Positions 60,509-64,000 of a stretch of DNA of 64,000 nucleotides are shown one piece after another. Every line of letters begins with the position of its first letter. The stretch's first letter is position 1. This stretch comes from Siderastrea radians (Eukaryota; Cnidaria; Anthozoa; Scleractinia; Rhizangiidae). The notes beneath the pieces are model-generated. The model made no database searches. It worked only from the letters and a program-made list of their open reading frames with translations, and was not told where the DNA came from. Location: contig OZ024898.1 in NCBI GenBank assembly GCA_964017195.1, positions 11,245,130 through 11,309,129 on the forward strand. Reading direction: 5' to 3'. Both the position numbers and the translations under genes were made by a program.

Positions 60509-62083
60509 TTACATTACTAAATCATACATTAAATCCACCCCCTCGTCGGGTGACATGTCATGAACGAGGTCTTCGGGGGGCACCAATGCCTCCAGATCAA
60601 AGGAACAAGAGTCCTCCACATCCTCGTCGGGTGACATGTCATGAACGAGGTCTTCGGGGGGCACCAATGCCTCCAGATCAAAGGAACAAGAGTCCTCCAC
60701 ATCCCTCAGTAACTCGGTCCACTCGTCAGGCGATATGTTCTGCAACAAAGACGAAAAGTCCTCCAAGTCAGAGGGGTCCAAGTCAGGGGGGCTTAAGTCA
60801 GGGGGGTCCACGACTTGCACACCCCCCGAATCCATATCCGTGAGAGTATAATCCTCAAGAAATGATTCAGAAAAAGAAATGTTCTCAAAGTCCTCAGGCA
60901 TTTTAGGCGTTGATTTCTTAAAGTCCTCCAAGGGAATGGTCAATTTCAAGGGTCCCAATGCTTTGATTTTCTCTTCCGTTTTCTGTCTCTCTACAGAAGG
61001 TAAGGAGGCACAAAAGTCATTCAAATACATTTCCAGAGAAGGTTGCGTTCTACAATCAGTCAATACCACCCGCAGTGGTTTGGGACGAGACACCTCCTTC
61101 TTCCTTTTGTAGTAGTACCTTATTGATTTCTCCAGGATCTTCTCGCGGTTATCCAAGTAGTACTCTCTTCTTTGCGTCAGCAGGTTCTCTCGGTTCGCAG
61201 CATAATAAGTCCGACGAACCGCCCTTCCTTTTTCACTTCTGTTGTACATCCTGCTGTACGCCAATATTCGTGCACGATTCTTTTGACGATACTCTCGATC
61301 TCGGAGTCTGATACGTTCCTTGTTTTTCTCTTTATACTTCCGGTCGCTTACGGCACGACGTGCTCGGTTGTTTCGGGCCCATTGTTTTTTGGCGGCACGC
61401 CGTTCCTCCTTATGCGTCTCCTCATAACGCCTTTTGGACTCCCGCAATCGATCCCGATTTTGTTCTACGTATTGTTTTTGGGCAGCACGCACTTTCTCAG
61501 GGTACTTGCGTCGGTAGTTGGCTTTTTTCCGAATATTCCTCGCTCGGGCTTTCTCTGGGTAGCGGGCATTGTACCTAGCTTTTTTGATGGCGTTCCGTCT
61601 CCGTCGTCGTTCGTCTTTCGTCAGTAACTCTGTCGTTTCGTCGTCGTCGTCGTCAGGGTCGGAAACATAGTCGTTCAAGTCCTCGTCTGGCTCAGAGTCG
61701 TTAAGATCGTTGTCGTCAGGGTCATAGTCCTCGTCCTTCTTGTCGTCAACGTCGTCTGGGTCAGAGTCAACGTCGTCGTTGTTTGGTCGGTACGTCGTCG
61801 TGCGTTGTCGGTTGCTGCGACGGAGGCCCTCGCTTACGGGAGACCTCGGGCGAGGGGGGCGGTGCTGGCGGAGGGGTGGCTGGGCGCTTAAACTCATACC
61901 GCCAATAGTCACAACAGAAGTCAAGACCACGGATGTACCACTCGGTGTTGAGTTGGGGGTAGCAACCCGGGTTCCAGTGCTCTTGCACGTAGGTGTGGCG
62001 TGCTGCTTGGGCTGCTTGGGCGAGCTGCCTCCTTTTCCTCCTTTCCTCCAACAGCGCTTCCCCAAACTCCCGGATGTCTTCAT
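60509..62083 (-). CDS. Acidic/basic repeat protein, probable early regulator
   Basis: A 524-codon frame. After a Pro/Thr-rich start come an Asp-rich block (about residues 105-155), a long Arg/Lys/Tyr-rich helical region of degenerate repeats (NRDRLRESKRRYEE, YREKNKERIR style), and an acidic tail with LEDFSSLL and two identical 27-residue repeats (VEDSCSFDLEALVPPEDLVH). Basic DNA-binding-like repeats with an acidic activation-like tail suggest a transcription regulator. The first 317 nt overlap another frame (61767-62174), so splicing from that upstream ORF is possible and the true N-terminus is uncertain. Confidence 0.6.
   Translation of the reverse strand: MKTSGSLGKRCWRKGGKGGSSPKQPKQHATPTCKSTGTRVATPNSTPSGTSVVLTSVVTIGGMSLSAQPPLRQHRPPRPRSPVSEGLRRSNRQRTTTYRPNNDDVDSDPDDVDDKKDEDYDPDDNDLNDSEPDEDLNDYVSDPDDDDDETTELLTKDERRRRRNAIKKARYNARYPEKARARNIRKKANYRRKYPEKVRAAQKQYVEQNRDRLRESKRRYEETHKEERRAAKKQWARNNRARRAVSDRKYKEKNKERIRLRDREYRQKNRARILAYSRMYNRSEKGRAVRRTYYAANRENLLTQRREYYLDNREKILEKSIRYYYKRKKEVSRPKPLRVVLTDCRTQPSLEMYLNDFCASLPSVERQKTEEKIKALGPLKLTIPLEDFKKSTPKMPEDFENISFSESFLEDYTLTDMDSGGVQVVDPPDLSPPDLDPSDLEDFSSLLQNISPDEWTELLRDVEDSCSFDLEALVPPEDLVHDMSPDEDVEDSCSFDLEALVPPEDLVHDMSPDEGVDLMYDLVM
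60541..60702. repeat. 81-bp tandem repeat in coding sequence, two copies
   Basis: CCTCGTCGGGTGACATGTCA starts at 60541 and again at 60622; the 81-bp period adds exactly 27 codons to the acidic tail of the minus-strand gene. The copies look identical. Confidence 0.85.
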
Positions 62084-62174
62084 CGTCGAGCACCCACTCC
62101 TTCACCTCATTTAAAATTTCGTCCACTTCAAACTTCTCAAACTTGTTCAACAGCTTCTCTAGACTAGACTCCAT
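61767..62174 (-). CDS. Promoter-proximal protein overlapping the larger minus-strand gene
   Basis: 135 residues starting about 30 nt from a TATA box (CTATAAAAG at about 62207 on the minus strand). The N-terminal half is helical and charged (ESSLEKLLNKFEKFEVDEIL), the middle has WYIRGLDFCCDYWRYEFKRP, and the end is PPPAPPPSPEVSRKR, nuclear-signal-like. It shares about 317 nt with the 524-codon frame in a different phase. A CCC/GTAAGC near 61838 could be a splice donor that joins this N-terminus to the downstream frame. No family recognised. Confidence 0.55.
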   Translation of the reverse strand: MESSLEKLLNKFEKFEVDEILNEVKEWVLDDEDIREFGEALLEERRKRRQLAQAAQAARHTYVQEHWNPGCYPQLNTEWYIRGLDFCCDYWRYEFKRPATPPPAPPPSPEVSRKRGPPSQQPTTHDDVPTKQRRR

Positions 62175-62394
62175 CTTGAGATGACTCCGCCGGCGATTCG
62201 ATTTCTTTTATAGGGACTTATTCGTTCCCGTGATGCCCCATGGACCCTAATTAGAGAGGGGGGAGGGGGGTCCCCCCACCCCGTCCCACCCCTCCCTAGG
62301 GCACCCTATTTAGTGATTGGCTCCTTCCCCTCCCACGTGACATTTTGATTCTCTATAAAAAACGAACCCCGAGCTCCAGTCAGTTCATCTGATC
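62175..62394. promoter_or_regulatory. Right bidirectional control region
   Basis: Plus strand: GTGATTGGCTCC (inverted CCAAT), CCCACGTGAC, CTCTATAAAAAACG and then the PolB ATG at 62395. Minus strand: a TATA box serving the gene at 62174. A near-palindromic GGGGGGACCCCCCT-type core lies between (about 62255-62275). The same order of elements occurs, inverted, at 45878-46149. Confidence 0.65.
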
Positions 62395-64000
62395 ATGTCC
62401 TCACAAGAAGACGACGATGTGGCGGGGCCAAGTGGCCTCGCCCACCATGAGGTTTTAGCCATGCTCGGATTAGATATGTCGGATACAGAGCCAGAAGAAG
62501 AAGAGACAACACATTCCTGTGTGGGACCTTTAATTTGCCTCGACAACATGACGGACAGTGACGACGCCGTTTGTGAAGAGGCCTTAAACCAATGGCAACA
62601 AAGCGGGGGTGGATTGGATCCCTCCGTTACCTTCCAATTTGACTTAGAACCTTTTGTGAATCGGAAGAGTGAACGCATGGGGGTACAAGAACGTCATTTC
62701 AAGACCCAGTTACGTCAAAGGGGGAACTTGCTTCCAGGCCAAAATATAACCCATGCTCTCCAAGAGGGATTACGTCGAGCCGTCCATCAAGTGTTAACCA
62801 CCACGCCTGACCTCCACGATCAAGATCGACTCTACTTTACCATCGCCTCCGATCGCCTGCACAATAATTTTCAGGGATGGGGATTACGGGCAGGGGAATG
62901 GCGTCGAGACACAGAACGGGTGGAAGCTCTGTTCCAACGTTTAGCCCAAGCCCTCAACAGCAACGAACAATTTGAAATGGACGATTCCTTTCAAGTGTCC
63001 ATCACGCAAGTTCATCATGCGCCTCAAGGTACCGGCAAACCCCGTCGTGGGAAACCAGGGCATCCCACCATGGCCATGTTAACGGCGAAGAAAAACTCGG
63101 TCATCCGCATTCAAAATGATGATGAGCTCTGTTGCGCCAGAGCCCTTGTGGTCGCCAAAGCTCGCGTGGACCAGCACCCGAAACAGAAAGCCATTCGGAA
63201 GGGAGAGGGTCCACTGCAAAGACGTTTTGCTTGGGACCTCCAGAATGAAGCCCAGGTACCCTTCGGTCCCTGTGGGTATGATGCCTTGACCCAATTCAGT
63301 CAAGCTCCCTCCCTCAGAGGTTACCAGATCCTGTTGGTCGATGCGCAGCGATCGTTTCACATCACGACGTTTGGACCCCCACGAGACAAACAACTGATCC
63401 TGTTGCACAACCAAGACCATTATGATGTCATCACCAAATTGCCAGGATTTTTCGGGTCCAGTTATGTGTGTGCGGATTGTTGGAAACCCTATGACCATGA
63501 GGAACGGCATCGATGCACCAAGACCAAGGTGTGTGGAGCCTGTCGACAGAAAGATTGCCCCGACTTTCAATATGCGTACCCCCGACACCTGAAAGCCACT
63601 CAACGTTGCGGGTCGTGTCATCGCGACTTTTTTGGACCCGCGTGTAAGGAAGCCCATGCCAGCAAGACCCATGCGGGCAAACCCATCACGGGCCTTCAGA
63701 CCTCCTCCGTGTGCTCTCAACGATACCGATGCCCTGACTGTTATCAACAAAATGTGGGCTTGTCCCGCATTCAACGTCACCGTTGTTTCCACATAGACTG
63801 CCCGTCTTGTCATCAGTACGTTAACGCCGAGGACCACCGTTGTTTCATACAAAAAGCCCCCAAACCTCAAGACCAAAAGAAGAAGAGAAAGAGGACCCGT
63901 CAAAAAGGTCCTCGCGCCAAACGAGGTGCCGCCGCCGCCGCCGCCGCCGCCGCCGCGGAACCCCCTGCCTCCTCTTCCGAGGACGAGGATGACCTGCCAC
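62395..64000 (+). CDS. polB: Protein-primed DNA polymerase B, N-terminal part (runs off window)
   Basis: An uninterrupted frame of 535 codons from ATG 62395 to the window edge. After an acidic leader it has the conserved front of Maverick/adintovirus PolB: RMGVQERHF, RLYFTIASDRLHNNFQGWGL, ALNSNEQFEMDDSFQVSI, VPFGPCGYDAL and HYDVITKLPGFF, then a Cys/His-rich region (YVCADCWKPYDHEERHRC, CGACRQKDC and two more clusters), a KKKRKRTR stretch and an Ala tract encoded by GCC repeats. The exonuclease and polymerase motifs should follow beyond 64000. It replicates the linear genome from protein-primed ends. Transcribed from the right control region. Confidence 0.88.
   Translation, partial: MSSQEDDDVAGPSGLAHHEVLAMLGLDMSDTEPEEEETTHSCVGPLICLDNMTDSDDAVCEEALNQWQQSGGGLDPSVTFQFDLEPFVNRKSERMGVQERHFKTQLRQRGNLLPGQNITHALQEGLRRAVHQVLTTTPDLHDQDRLYFTIASDRLHNNFQGWGLRAGEWRRDTERVEALFQRLAQALNSNEQFEMDDSFQVSITQVHHAPQGTGKPRRGKPGHPTMAMLTAKKNSVIRIQNDDELCCARALVVAKARVDQHPKQKAIRKGEGPLQRRFAWDLQNEAQVPFGPCGYDALTQFSQAPSLRGYQILLVDAQRSFHITTFGPPRDKQLILLHNQDHYDVITKLPGFFGSSYVCADCWKPYDHEERHRCTKTKVCGACRQKDCPDFQYAYPRHLKATQRCGSCHRDFFGPACKEAHASKTHAGKPITGLQTSSVCSQRYRCPDCYQQNVGLSRIQRHRCFHIDCPSCHQYVNAEDHRCFIQKAPKPQDQKKKRKRTRQKGPRAKRGAAAAAAAAAAEPPASSSEDEDDLP

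Larger units (their letters stand above)
44860..64000. mobile_element. Integrated Maverick/Polinton (adintovirus-like) element, right end off window
   Basis: Intronless, closely packed genes include the set that defines this group: chromodomain integrase, double-jelly-roll major capsid protein, adenain-like protease, packaging ATPase and protein-primed DNA polymerase B. Base and codon use (GC-richer, many CGACGA runs) differ from the flanking host DNA. Most capsid genes lie on the plus strand between 48.1 and 60.1 kb, with divergent early-type units near both ends. No stop or frameshift was found in the core genes. Left boundary approximate; right boundary unseen. Confidence 0.9.

Noticed and set aside
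63079..63903. 274-codon minus-strand frame
   Set aside because: It is antisense to the clearly conserved PolB N-terminal frame and shows no recognisable motif.

Overview
The window reads as nuclear DNA of an invertebrate animal, most likely an anthozoan cnidarian (coral or sea anemone). This is inferred from small spliced exons with GT/AG borders, death-domain exons, AT-rich intergenic DNA full of miniature inverted-repeat elements, tRNA-derived repeats and LINE 3' ends, and from the families of the two large mobile elements. No species can be named from sequence alone.

Region A (1-32.8 kb) is gene-poor host DNA. It holds a degenerate satellite, several MITE families (including a PIF/Harbinger-like element with TAA target duplications), truncated LINEs on the minus strand, a 1453-bp tandem duplication carrying tRNA-like units that ends in a 48-bp palindrome, a tRNA-like SINE with a 136-bp tandem tail, and a 440-bp inverted repeat with a 1-nt centre. 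The few genic signals are minus-strand exons: two signal-peptide exons, an intact death-domain exon (24.7-25.0 kb) and its decayed duplicate (23.1-23.4 kb).

Region B (32822-41169) is a complete Kolobok-superfamily DNA transposon of 8348 bp, flanked by TTAA on both sides, with matching termini and a subterminal inverted repeat containing TGACGTCA. It has two convergent spliced genes: a three-exon plus-strand gene with a P2X7-type cytoplasmic zinc-binding domain (210 aa), and a 13-exon minus-strand gene for a THAP-domain transposase (907 aa). In both genes the splice phases join without a stop, so the copy looks young and possibly competent.

Region C (41.2-44.8 kb) is host DNA with fragments of a minus-strand gene (a Cys/His-rich exon and a 25-nt micro-exon).

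Region D (about 44.86 kb to the right edge, continuing beyond it) is an integrated Maverick/Polinton-type (adintovirus-like) element of at least 19 kb with intronless, tightly packed genes. Recognised functions are integrase with chromodomain, double-jelly-roll major capsid protein, adenain-like protease, FtsK/HerA-type packaging ATPase, a phospholipase A2-like virion protein, GRF-zinc-finger protein, many small Arg/Lys-rich virion proteins sharing a QRGG motif, and the N-terminal part of protein-primed DNA polymerase B, which runs off the window. Unusual cargo includes an apparently circularly permuted SLOG-fold protein, an RNA polymerase III-type tRNA-like gene between protease and ATPase, and an overlapping early-type gene pair. 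The left end carries, in inverted orientation, a copy of the polymerase control region and the 3' end of a polymerase gene, so the element has inverted symmetry at its ends with a gutted left polymerase copy.

The viral-type genes form a plausible life cycle: PolB replicates DNA, integrase inserts it, capsid proteins and ATPase build and fill particles, the protease matures the basic core proteins and the PLA2 domain assists entry. No frameshift was seen in the core genes, so this copy may be a recent insertion. Its left terminus is not resolved and its right terminus lies outside the window.
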